From: Halovivax cerinus
GTDB taxonomy: Archaea > Halobacteriota > Halobacteria > Halobacteriales > Natrialbaceae
Assembly (NCBI RefSeq): GCF_024498195.1
Contig: NZ_CP101824.1
Coordinates: 3,410,001 to 3,474,000 of the forward strand
Length of the DNA stretch: 64,000 nucleotides
Direction of reading: 5' to 3'
In this document: piece after piece, positions 42,306-50,589 of the stretch
How the letters are laid out: the number at the start of each line of letters is the position of its first letter
Position numbering within the stretch: the stretch's first letter is position 1
The notes under the pieces: generated by a model
Databases searched by the model: none
Told to the model about the DNA's origin: nothing
The model's input: only the letters and a program-made list of their open reading frames with translations
Position numbers and translations under genes: made by a program

Positions 42306-45300
42306 CAGCAACGACCTCCTCCTCACCGCTCAGGTCGATGCCGGTCACCGCGCTGACGTTGTCCTGTTGCATCGTCACGCCGATGGCGCGTTCGGAGCGG
42401 TCGAGCATGGCCTGGCGGTGTGAGACGACGACGAACTGGGCGTCGCCCGCCAACTCGTCGACCATCCGGCCGACGCGTTCTGCGTTGACCGCGTCGAGGA
42501 AGGCGTCGACCTCGTCGAGCGCGTAGAACGGCGCCGGGTTGTGTCGCTGGATGGCGAAGATGAAGGCGAGGGCGGTGAGGGACTTCTCGCCGCCGGACAT
42601 CGCGTCCAGGCGCTGGATGGGTTTGTCGCCCGGCTGGGCCTTCATCGTGAGGCCGCCGTCGAATGGATCGTCCTCGTTCTCCAGGTGGAGCGACCCGGTC
42701 CCTTCGGAGAGTTGCTCGAAGATCTCCGTGAAGTGGGCGTTGATCGACTCGTAGGCGTCCATGAAGGTGGCCCGTTTCTGCTTCTCGTAGCGCTCGATGC
42801 GCTCGCGGATCCCGTCGGCCTCCTCGACGAGCGTCTCCCGGTTCGCCTCGAGTTCGTCGAGGTCGCTTCGAACCTCGTCGTACTCCTCGATCGCGAGCAT
42901 GTTCACCGGTTCGAGTGCCTCCATGTCGGTGGTGAGGAGATCGACCATTTCGACGACAGTGTCGTGGTCCGGCACGTCTTCGGGGTCGTACTCGCCGACT
43001 TCCTCTTCGAGGGCCTCGATCTCCCACTCGAGTGCCTCCAGGCGGTCGCGCGCGTTCGTGAGTTCGCCCTTGGTGTCAGTGACCGCGTCCTGGGCCTCGT
43101 CGCGCGCTCGACGCGCCTCCTCTACGTCCTCGCGAAGCGACGTCCGTTCGTCTTTGAGTTCGGCGAGTTCCTCCTCTAACTGGGCGACCGCCTCGCGCTT
43201 CTCGTCGAGAACGCCCTCCTGGGACTCGATCTCGTCCTCGTAGGTCTCGATCCGTTCTTCGTACTCCGCCTTCTGGTTCTGGGCCGACTCGATGTCGTCG
43301 TGGAGGTCCTCGATGGCGTCCTCGGCGTAGGTCTTCTCGAGTTCGAGCTCGTTCAGTTGACTGCTGAGATCCGCGATGCGTTCCTCCCGTTCGTCGATCT
43401 CGGCTTCTACCTCCTCGATCCGGGCGGTGAGTTCGGGAATCTTCGAATCGGCCAGCTCGGCCTCGAGGTCCGCGATCGACGCCTCGATATCCTCGATAGC
43501 CTCCTGCTTTGCCTCGATCTGCCCGGAGATATCGGTCATCTCCTCGTCGACCGACTCGCGTTCGGATCGGAGCTCTTCCAGTTCGGCTTCGTCTGACTCG
43601 ATCTCCCCTTCGAGCCGGTCGCGCTGTTCGTCAACCTTCTCGATCTCGTTCTCGATAGAGCGAACCTCGTCGGCCGCGTCGGTCTGGCGGTCGCGAGCGT
43701 CGTCGAGGCGGGACTCGACGTCTCGCAATTCGTCACGCAGGTCGTCGCGCTGGTCCTGCAACTCGGTGATCTGGGTCGCGACGCGTTCGAGTTTGCCGCG
43801 GCCGTCCGTCGAGAACGAGTAGCGCGATCCTTTTCGTGAGCCACCGGTCATCGCACCGCTCTTCTCGACCAGGTCGCCGTCGAGCGTCACCATGCGGTAG
43901 TCGCCCATGTACGACCGGGCCGTCTCGATGTCCTCGACGACGAGGGTGTCCCCGAGCACGTACGAGAAGATCCCGTCGTACTGATCGTCGAAGTCGACGA
44001 GGTTGTACGCGAAGTCGACGACGCCGGGATCCGACGGGGCGGACGGAAGACTCCGGGAGTACATCTCCGTCATCGGGAGGAACGTGGCCCGGCCGGCATT
44101 CTTCGATTTGAGGTGATCGATACAGCGCTGGCCGACGCCGTCGTCGTCGACGACGACGTTCGCGAGTCGCCCACCCGCCGCAGTTTCACACGCCGTAGCG
44201 TAGGCACCGTCGACGCTCCCGAGCTGGGCGACCGCACCGTGGACGCCGTCGAATCCAGAATTGAGGATGGTCGTCACCGCGCGGCCGAACGACGAATCGC
44301 CGCTCTGGCCCGCCTTCGCCTCGAGTTCGGCGTACTCCTGTTGTTTGGCCTGCAGTTCGTCTTCAAGGTCGTCCAGGTCGTCCTGTAACTGGAATCGCTC
44401 GCGCTTGAGATCGGTGACGACCTCCTCGATGTTCTCGCTGTTCGCCGCTGCCTTCTCCAGTTCGCGCTCGAGTTCGGCCCGTTCGTCCGCCAGTTCGGGA
44501 AGGAGCGACTCGGTCTCCTCGATCGAGGACTCGAGTTCCGCTATCTGGTTCGACCGGCGGCGGGCCTCGTCGAGCAGGCGATCCTGCTCGCGCTGGAGGT
44601 CGTTCTTCTCCGTCTTGGCCGTCTCCAGTTCGTCCTTGTGTTCGGCGAGGTCGGCCTTCACCTCGTCGTACTCGGTGTCGACGTTCTCGAGTTCCGTCTC
44701 GAGCGACTCGATCTCCGCCTCGCGCTCCTGAATTTCCGAGGCGATCGAGCCCTTCTCGAGTTTGCACTCGCGCATCTCGTCCCCAAGTTCGTCGACGCGC
44801 TCTTGCTTGCGGTCGATCTGGACGAACGCGTCGCGGCGGTCGGCCTCCGCTTCCTCGATCCGCTCGCCGCAGGTCTCGATCTTGTCCTCGAGACGGGCGA
44901 TCTCGCCTTTGACCGCCTCGATCTCGCTTTTGATCTGTAGTTGTTCGTCCTCGCCCTTCTGCTCGATCTCGTCGTTCAAATCCTCCAGGTCTTCTTGCAG
45001 TCGGACGACGGCGCCCTGCTTCTCGTCGAGTTCCCGCTGGAGGGATTCGAGTTCGGCCGCGAGATCGGTGACTCGCTCCGCGACGTCGTCGTGTTCGTCG
45101 CGCTTGTCTTCGAGTTCGCTCGCTTTGAGGTACCCCTCGTACTCCGCCTTCTCGCGCCTGAGACGGCGATACCGGAGGGCCGTACGCCGCTCGTCTTCGA
45201 GCTGGTCGAGGCGGGTCCGCTTCTCCTCGATGCGCAGTTCTGCCTCGTCGATGCGTTCTTCGACGACCTCTAGTTCCTCGAACGCGTCTTCTTTCTTCGC

Positions 45301-45873
45301 GTCGAACTCGGCCACGCCCGCGATCTCGTCGATGATCTCGCGGCGGCTGTGGGGTGTCGTGTTGATGATCTCGGTGACGTCACCCTGCATGACGACGTTG
45401 TAGCCCTCCGGCGTCACGCCGGCCTGGGCGAGCAGGTCCTTGATGTCCGCGAGGTTGACCGACCGACCGTTCAGGTAGTAGTAGGAGTAGTAGTTGTCCT
45501 CGGTCTGTTTGACCCGTCGGCGGATGCGTATCTCGTCGCACTCGCCCACGTCGTCGGAGCCGGCAGCGGTCGCGACCTGGGATCGCTCCAGCGTCCGGTC
45601 GGCGTTGTCGAGGACGACCTCGACCTCGGCCTCCCGGGTGCCCGGTGGTCGATCGCCGTCGTCGTAGCCGGGGTTGTAGATCAGGTCGGTGAGTTTCTCG
45701 GCGCGGATGCCTCGCGTCCGGGCGAGCCCGAGCGCGAAGAGGACGGCGTCGATGATGTTCGACTTGCCGGAGCCGTTCGGTCCGGTAATAACGGTGAAGT
45801 CCTCGTAGAAGGGGATCCGGGTCTTGCGACCGAAACTCTTGAAATTGTCCAGGACGAGGGCTTTGATGTGCAT
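42298..45873 (-). CDS. smc: Chromosome segregation ATPase Smc
   Basis: 1191 residues, full length. Head domain N-terminal half with Walker A ITGPNGSGKSNIID (about 30-43). Long coiled coil about 165-510. Hinge about 530-660 (GFDGVHGAVAQLGSVDGAY, GGSRKGSRYSFS at the end). Second coiled coil about 690-1030. Then the C-terminal head half with signature LDAMSGGEKSLTALAF (about 1088-1103) and Walker B YALDEVDAFLDAVN (about 1110-1123). It compacts and segregates DNA with ScpA. The gene lies between the small coiled-coil gene and scpA; the latter overlaps by 8 bases. The many long opposite-strand frames are codon-bias artefacts. Confidence 0.97.
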   Translation of the reverse strand: MHIKALVLDNFKSFGRKTRIPFYEDFTVITGPNGSGKSNIIDAVLFALGLARTRGIRAEKLTDLIYNPGYDDGDRPPGTREAEVEVVLDNADRTLERSQVATAAGSDDVGECDEIRIRRRVKQTEDNYYSYYYLNGRSVNLADIKDLLAQAGVTPEGYNVVMQGDVTEIINTTPHSRREIIDEIAGVAEFDAKKEDAFEELEVVEERIDEAELRIEEKRTRLDQLEDERRTALRYRRLRREKAEYEGYLKASELEDKRDEHDDVAERVTDLAAELESLQRELDEKQGAVVRLQEDLEDLNDEIEQKGEDEQLQIKSEIEAVKGEIARLEDKIETCGERIEEAEADRRDAFVQIDRKQERVDELGDEMRECKLEKGSIASEIQEREAEIESLETELENVDTEYDEVKADLAEHKDELETAKTEKNDLQREQDRLLDEARRRSNQIAELESSIEETESLLPELADERAELERELEKAAANSENIEEVVTDLKRERFQLQDDLDDLEDELQAKQQEYAELEAKAGQSGDSSFGRAVTTILNSGFDGVHGAVAQLGSVDGAYATACETAAGGRLANVVVDDDGVGQRCIDHLKSKNAGRATFLPMTEMYSRSLPSAPSDPGVVDFAYNLVDFDDQYDGIFSYVLGDTLVVEDIETARSYMGDYRMVTLDGDLVEKSGAMTGGSRKGSRYSFSTDGRGKLERVATQITELQDQRDDLRDELRDVESRLDDARDRQTDAADEVRSIENEIEKVDEQRDRLEGEIESDEAELEELRSERESVDEEMTDISGQIEAKQEAIEDIEASIADLEAELADSKIPELTARIEEVEAEIDEREERIADLSSQLNELELEKTYAEDAIEDLHDDIESAQNQKAEYEERIETYEDEIESQEGVLDEKREAVAQLEEELAELKDERTSLREDVEEARRARDEAQDAVTDTKGELTNARDRLEALEWEIEALEEEVGEYDPEDVPDHDTVVEMVDLLTTDMEALEPVNMLAIEEYDEVRSDLDELEANRETLVEEADGIRERIERYEKQKRATFMDAYESINAHFTEIFEQLSEGTGSLHLENEDDPFDGGLTMKAQPGDKPIQRLDAMSGGEKSLTALAFIFAIQRHNPAPFYALDEVDAFLDAVNAERVGRMVDELAGDAQFVVVSHRQAMLDRSERAIGVTMQQDNVSAVTGIDLSGEEEVVADD

Positions 45874-45916
45874 TTCCGGGCGAACCTCCGCGCCACTTCG
45901 CTAGCGGGCGGACTGT

Positions 45917-46255
45917 TTATGCGACGATGATTTCGTCGGTACCTGACTCTTGTGGTTCGGACTCTTCGACTGACTCCGATTCGGCGGGCGCCTCGTCGGT
46001 CGTGGGCTCGTCCAGCCCGAGGTCCGCCGGATCGGCGTCCGCCTGGGCGGTCGCCGCCGCGACGTCGTCAGGGGCGGCCTCCCGTCGCTCGCTCGAGCGG
46101 CGGTCCGGAACTCGGGTCTGCGGTTCGGCATCGAGCAGTTCCTCGAGCACGCGGATTCGCTCCTTCGACTCGACCAGTTCTTCCGTGAGCCCTTCGACCG
46201 TCGACTCGAGTTCGCGAACCGTCGACTCGAGTTCCTCGACGCGATTTCTCGGCAT
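45917..46255 (-). CDS. Small coiled-coil protein upstream of smc
   Basis: 112 residues. Residues 3-42 are a leucine-zipper-type coiled coil: RNRVEELESTVRELESTVEGLTEELVESKERIRVLEELLDAE, with a 21-base internal duplication encoding ELESTV twice. The rest is an acidic, disordered tail. It is the first gene of the smc-scpA operon (43 bases to smc), a position that suggests a role with condensin, perhaps as an adaptor. The family (DUF7518-like, from memory) has no known function. A TATA-like box CGTTTATGTG sits 23-32 bases upstream. Confidence 0.72.
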   Translation of the reverse strand: MPRNRVEELESTVRELESTVEGLTEELVESKERIRVLEELLDAEPQTRVPDRRSSERREAAPDDVAAATAQADADPADLGLDEPTTDEAPAESESVEESEPQESGTDEIIVA

Positions 46256-46277
46256 ACGCGCTAGGGGCATCTCGGGC

Positions 46278-46287
46278 CACATAAACG
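46278..46287 (-). promoter_or_regulatory. TATA-like box for the coiled-coil/smc/scpA operon
   Basis: CGTTTATGTG on the minus strand, 23-32 bases upstream of ATG 46255; fits a leaderless transcript. Confidence 0.55.
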
Positions 46288-46394
46288 TGCGTCAGACAAA
46301 CTAATTAATTCTGATGGGTTTTGGACGGCGGGGACCGGCCGCAATCCGGGACCCGTCGCCGATCGGCCCGACGACGCGAGCTGCTCCGTTATCC

Positions 46395-46400
46395 TTTAAG
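46395..46400 (+). promoter_or_regulatory. TATA-like box for gatB
   Basis: TTTAAG, 24-29 bases before ATG 46424. The spacer also contains an AATTAATT palindrome at 46303-46310 between the two divergent promoters. Confidence 0.5.
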
Positions 46401-46423
46401 CCGCGGACTCCGAAGCGAGGACG

Positions 46424-47914
46424 ATGAGTGCCCAGACCGTCCAGCAGGGCGAGCTCGTGACCGTCATCGGGCTCGAGGTCCACGTCCAGCTGGAGACCGA
46501 GACGAAGATCTTCTGTGGGTGTTCGACGGGCGACGCGGACGGGCCGAACGAACACGTCTGCCCCGTCTGCCTCGGACTCCCTGGCGCGCTGCCGGTCGTC
46601 AACGAGGCCGCCGTCGAAGCCGCGGTGAAGATCGGGAAGGCCATCGACGCGGAGATACCCCGGGAGACGCGCTTTCACCGGAAGAATTACTACTATCCCG
46701 ACCTCCCGAAGAACTTCCAGATCACGCAGTACGACGAGCCGATCTGCCAGTCTGGCGAGCTCGAAGTGCGCGTCGAGGGCGAGCGACGCCCCATCGAGAT
46801 CGAACGCGCCCACCTCGAAGAGGATCCGGGCAGCCTCCAGCACGTCGGAGGCGGCGGCGGTATCGACTCCGCCGAGTACACCCTGATCGACTACAACCGC
46901 GCCGGCACGCCGCTGATGGAGATCGTCACGGCGCCCGACTTCCGTAGCCCCGCCGAAGTTCGAGCCTTCCTCGCCGAACTCGAGGAGGTACTCGAGTACC
47001 TGGGTGTCTTCGACGCCGAGCGCGACGGCAGCCTTCGCGTCGACGCGAACCTCTCGATCGTCGAGGCCGAGGAAACCGACGATAACGGCGAGCTCTCGAC
47101 GGCGGCGCTCGAATCGGCGAACCGGACCGAAGTCAAGAATATCTCGAGTCACAAGGGCGCGGAGAAGGCCCTGGCCTACGAGGAGACGCGACAGAAAAAC
47201 GCGATCCAGCGCGGGCGCGCCGTCGAACAGGAGACGCGCCACTGGGACGAGAGTCGCGGCATTACAGTCTCGATGCGATCGAAGGCCGAGGAGAAGGACT
47301 ACCGTTACTTCGAGGAAGCCGACATTCCGCCGCTGCAGGTCGCCCACTGGCGCGAGGAGATCGAGATTCCGGAACTGCCACGGGCCCGCCGCGAGCGCTT
47401 CCGCGAGGAGTACGCTCTCGGCGAGGAAGCCGCCTCGAAACTCACCTCGACCAAACAGGTCGCCGACTTCTACGAGGATCTTGCGAGCGAGTTCGATCCC
47501 GATCTGGCGGCCACCTGGGTCGCAGACGAACTGCTGGGCGAACTCAACTACCGCAACATGGCGATCACGGACCTCGCGGGGCGACTCGACGAGGTCTCCC
47601 GACTGGTCGAACTCGTCGCGACCGACGAGATCACCGCGAAGAACGCCAGAGAGGTCGTCCTGCGGACGATGCTCGACGAGAACGCCGATCCGGACGCGAT
47701 CGTCGAGGCCGAGGACCTCGGCAAGACCGGCGAGGGCGAGGTGCAGGCCGCCGTCGAAGCCGCGATCGACGAGAACCCCGACGCCGTCGCGGACTACGCC
47801 GAGGGTGACGACGGCGCGATCAACTTCCTCGTCGGCCAGGTCATGCAGGCCACCGGCGGCAGCGCCGATCCGGGAACCGTCAACCAGCTCCTGCGGGCAG
47901 AACTCGACGACTGA
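46424..47914 (+). CDS. gatB: Asp/Glu-tRNA amidotransferase subunit GatB
   Basis: 496 residues. It uses the ammonia from GatA to amidate Glu-tRNA(Gln)/Asp-tRNA(Asn). Opens VIGLEVHVQLETETKIFCGC with the zinc ligands in CGCSTGD and HVCPVCLGLPG; then IGKAIDAEIPRETRFHRKNYYYPDLPKNFQITQYDEPIC, the kinase-like cradle with HLEEDPGSLQH and DYNRAGTPLMEIVT. The helical and YqeY-like tail domains (about 300-496) bind tRNA and end NFLVGQVMQATGGSADPGTVNQLL. The partner genes gatC and gatA are at 17415. Confidence 0.97.
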   Translation: MSAQTVQQGELVTVIGLEVHVQLETETKIFCGCSTGDADGPNEHVCPVCLGLPGALPVVNEAAVEAAVKIGKAIDAEIPRETRFHRKNYYYPDLPKNFQITQYDEPICQSGELEVRVEGERRPIEIERAHLEEDPGSLQHVGGGGGIDSAEYTLIDYNRAGTPLMEIVTAPDFRSPAEVRAFLAELEEVLEYLGVFDAERDGSLRVDANLSIVEAEETDDNGELSTAALESANRTEVKNISSHKGAEKALAYEETRQKNAIQRGRAVEQETRHWDESRGITVSMRSKAEEKDYRYFEEADIPPLQVAHWREEIEIPELPRARRERFREEYALGEEAASKLTSTKQVADFYEDLASEFDPDLAATWVADELLGELNYRNMAITDLAGRLDEVSRLVELVATDEITAKNAREVVLRTMLDENADPDAIVEAEDLGKTGEGEVQAAVEAAIDENPDAVADYAEGDDGAINFLVGQVMQATGGSADPGTVNQLLRAELDD

Positions 47915-47959
47915 GCCCGATACCAGCTCGCCAGGCCGTTCGGCGCTCGCCCGGCAGAC

Positions 47960-48532
47960 TCACCACTCACCGTCGATCGGCGGTCGATCGAACGTCGATC
48001 CGCAGTCTTGACAGGCTGCAACCGGTTCGTTCCCGTCGTCGAGGACCACCCGAAGATCCGCTCCGGAGCACGACGGACAGGGGGCCGGTTCCCGCTCGAC
48101 GCCACAGCCCGGGCAGGTAAACGAGAGCGAGTCGCCAGCGGTATCGAGCCGAAGGTTGCCGTGCTCGCACGCGGAGCACACGATCGGGATGCGGATATCA
48201 GCGCTCTCTCGGGGCGCCCCGATGGCCAGCACGTCGAGCGGTTCGTCTCCGTCGTTCCGACCGGCCTGGTAGTCGCCTGGAGCGAATCGAATCGCCTCGT
48301 CGCTCGAGACGGACACGTCTCCGGCGAGCGTCTCGAACGTCGCTTCACCGGAGTGGACGACGAACACTTCCTCCTGATCGGAGTGGGTGTGCACTCCGGA
48401 CGGCAGTCGGCCTCCGGGTGGCACCCGGTAGTGAGTTACCGCGAGGTCCGTCGTCCCGAGCGGATCACTCAGCCGAGAAACGGTGAGGGAGCCGTCGTCC
48501 GCCGTCGATACGTCGAACGCCTCACGTTCCAT
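47960..48532 (-). CDS. Cupin domain fused to a C-terminal zinc-ribbon region
   Basis: 190 residues. Residues about 25-105 form a single cupin barrel: YRVPPGGRLPSGVHTHSDQEEVFVVHSGEATFE holds motif 1 (H-x-H, then E), and FAPGDYQAGRNDGDEPLDVLAIGAP corresponds to motif 2, although the motif 2 His is not obvious. Residues about 118-185 contain four CxxC pairs: CSACEHGN, CPGCGVE, CPSCSGA and CQDCGST, so probably two zinc ribbons. Fusion of a small-molecule sensing barrel with zinc ribbons suggests binding or regulation rather than catalysis. Function unknown. It converges on gatB (45 bases). Confidence 0.8.
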   Translation of the reverse strand: MEREAFDVSTADDGSLTVSRLSDPLGTTDLAVTHYRVPPGGRLPSGVHTHSDQEEVFVVHSGEATFETLAGDVSVSSDEAIRFAPGDYQAGRNDGDEPLDVLAIGAPRESADIRIPIVCSACEHGNLRLDTAGDSLSFTCPGCGVEREPAPCPSCSGADLRVVLDDGNEPVAACQDCGSTFDRPPIDGEW

Positions 48533-48596
48533 ACTCGGTCGTTGGACGGGTACGTGAAAAGCGATGGGGCATCTATCGACTACGGAGGGGTCGGCC

Positions 48597-48692
48597 GGGT
48601 CTACGGGCGGTCAATCGTCCACGGAGTGTGGATCGTCCGGGTCTGCGGGCGGTCAATCGTCCACGGAGTGTGGATCGTCCGGGTCTGCGGGC
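48597..48692 (+). repeat. 42-bp tandem repeat spanning the MATE-gene stop codon
   Basis: Copy A 48597-48638 and copy B 48639-48680 are 41/42 identical; copy C starts at 48681 for 12 bases. The MATE stop codon (48653-48655, minus strand) lies inside copy B; copy A repeats the end of the gene, including DDPHSVDD and a stop, downstream. Confidence 0.95.
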
Positions 48693-50152
48693 ACGTCGTC
48701 GCCGCGCTCGCGGCCGCCCTCGGCGGATTCCTCCTCGATGACGGACTCGGTCCAATCACCGAATCGGAACCACGCGAGGGCGACGACGAAGGTGGCGGCC
48801 ATCCCGAACGAGTAGGCGATCCAGATGCCGTTTACGCCGAGGTCGATCGACGGGACGAGCGGGATCGTGATCGCAAGATACGGGATCGTAATCGAGGTGA
48901 ACGCGAGGACGAGCGCGACGGGGATGCGGAGGATCCACCGCGAGAGAAGCGAGAGGACCATCGCGGCGCGGGTGTTCCCGGCGCCCCGGAACGCCCCCTG
49001 GATGACCATCACCGCCGAGAAGAGCGCCCAGAACGGGGAGATGACGCGGAGGAAGACGACGCCTTCGCGAACGATCTGGGGGTTGTCTACGAAGACGCCG
49101 ATGGCCCGGAAGGGGAAGGCAAACACCAGCGCCGCGCAGGCGGCGATAAACCCCATCGTGCCGACAATAGCCATCCTGGCTACGGAGCGCGCCCGATCCG
49201 GCAGGCTGGCGCCGAGGTTCTGTCCGACGCCGGTCGCGGTCGCCTGGCCGACCGCCCCCGAGACCGACCAGGTGACCGACATCAGCCGAATGCCGATCCC
49301 GTAGGCGGCGGTCGCCGTGTAGCCGAATCGCGCGACGAAGCCCGCCATCGCGACCGACGCGAAACTTCGCACCCAGCCGTCGAACGTCGCGGGATAGCCG
49401 ATGTCGATCAGTTTGTACAGGAGCGTGGCGTCAGGGGCGAGGTCGCGTACGTAGAGTTTGACGCCGTACGTCCCGTCTAACAGGACGTAGATACCGGCGA
49501 CCGTCGCGACGCCCCGCGAGAGGAACGTGGCGACGGCAGCGCCGCGGGTGCCCCAGGCCGGGAACGGACCCCACCCGAGGATGAGAAACGGGTCGATGAC
49601 GACGTTCAGCCCGGCCGATATCAGGACGAGCCACATCGCCGTTCTGGTGTCACCGGCTCCCTGGAGCGACGCCCGGAACGCGAAGAACAGGAAGGTAAGC
49701 GGCAGCGTGAGGAAGATTACCTCGATGTAGACGAGCGAGTCGTAGAACACCGGTCCCTGCGCGCCCATGATGTGTAGAATCGGCCGTCTGAACGTCAGGC
49801 CGAGCCCGGCGAGGACGACCGAGACGGCGATCGCCAGCAGGATCGACTGGGCGACGACGCGGTCTGCGACCCGCCGTCGGTCGGCGCCCACGTACTGAGA
49901 GACGAGCGAGATGGTCGACGCCGTCAGCCCCATCGCCGTCGAGACGAACATCCACGAGAGCGGAAACATGAGCGAGACCGCGGCGACGCCGACACCCTCG
50001 TCGCCGGGGATCTGCCCGACCCAGAACATATCTGCCAGGTTGTAGACTGTCTGGAGCAGGTTACCGAGGACGAGGGGCCACGACAGGTGAAACAGTTTGG
50101 GCGTGATCGCCCCCGTCGTCATGTCGATTCCCTTTCGGTCTGACTGGGACAC
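48653..50152 (-). CDS. MATE-family efflux transporter
   Basis: 499 residues with about 12 membrane helices in two six-helix halves, the MATE/MOP layout. Opening: ITPKLFHLSWPLVLGNLLQTVYNLADMFWVGQI, the usual MATE TM1. It exports cationic compounds with a sodium or proton gradient; the substrate is unknown. The acidic tail from about 470 ends in DPDDPHSVDD, and the stop codon is inside a 42-bp tandem repeat. The start is uncertain: GTG 50152, or ATG 50122 ten codons later (before TTGAITPKL). Divergent from topA. Confidence 0.9.
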   Translation of the reverse strand: MSQSDRKGIDMTTGAITPKLFHLSWPLVLGNLLQTVYNLADMFWVGQIPGDEGVGVAAVSLMFPLSWMFVSTAMGLTASTISLVSQYVGADRRRVADRVVAQSILLAIAVSVVLAGLGLTFRRPILHIMGAQGPVFYDSLVYIEVIFLTLPLTFLFFAFRASLQGAGDTRTAMWLVLISAGLNVVIDPFLILGWGPFPAWGTRGAAVATFLSRGVATVAGIYVLLDGTYGVKLYVRDLAPDATLLYKLIDIGYPATFDGWVRSFASVAMAGFVARFGYTATAAYGIGIRLMSVTWSVSGAVGQATATGVGQNLGASLPDRARSVARMAIVGTMGFIAACAALVFAFPFRAIGVFVDNPQIVREGVVFLRVISPFWALFSAVMVIQGAFRGAGNTRAAMVLSLLSRWILRIPVALVLAFTSITIPYLAITIPLVPSIDLGVNGIWIAYSFGMAATFVVALAWFRFGDWTESVIEEESAEGGRERGDDVPADPDDPHSVDD

Positions 50153-50589
50153 GAATAGCTCTCCGTTGGAGCGTCGGCGAGTCGGTAGTTAAAAGGTCGC
50201 AAACCACGGCGACGTTGCCGGGACGATCGATCGGCCTCTCGAACCCATCGACGGACGCCGTACACACTGCGCGTCGAACTCCCGCTGCTCGTCGAAATCG
50301 GGAACCCGGCCTTCAGAAACAGGGCGACCCGTGGAGTTCACCCATGCTCGACATCGCAGTCGTCGCCGAGTGAGGTCCCACCACTCCTGGACAGGCGAAG
50401 TGTCGGACGAGGGGTGGAACTGTGGAGTCACAGCGAGACCACAACGGGGTCGTTCGCGCAGGCGCGCAACGCCCGCGTACGCCGCGCATACCCGCGCTGT
50501 CTTGCGATTTCGCCGAAACGATTATGGGGGCGACCGGCGTAGCACCGGCCGATGCGAACGCGAGTGACGGCCGGCGGAGGTGGGTCGGC
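50153..50589. other. 437-base divergent spacer between MATE and topA, no gene
   Basis: Only shadow frames rich in Arg and Cys. An ATG at 50524 is in frame with topA and could extend it, but the GGAGGTG site at 50576 favours the GTG at 50590. Nothing else recognisable. Confidence 0.5.
50576..50582 (+). promoter_or_regulatory. Ribosome-binding site deciding the topA start
   Basis: GGAGGTG, 7 bases before GTG 50590. It is a strong match to the 16S rRNA 3' end and one of few good sites in the window. Confidence 0.65.
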
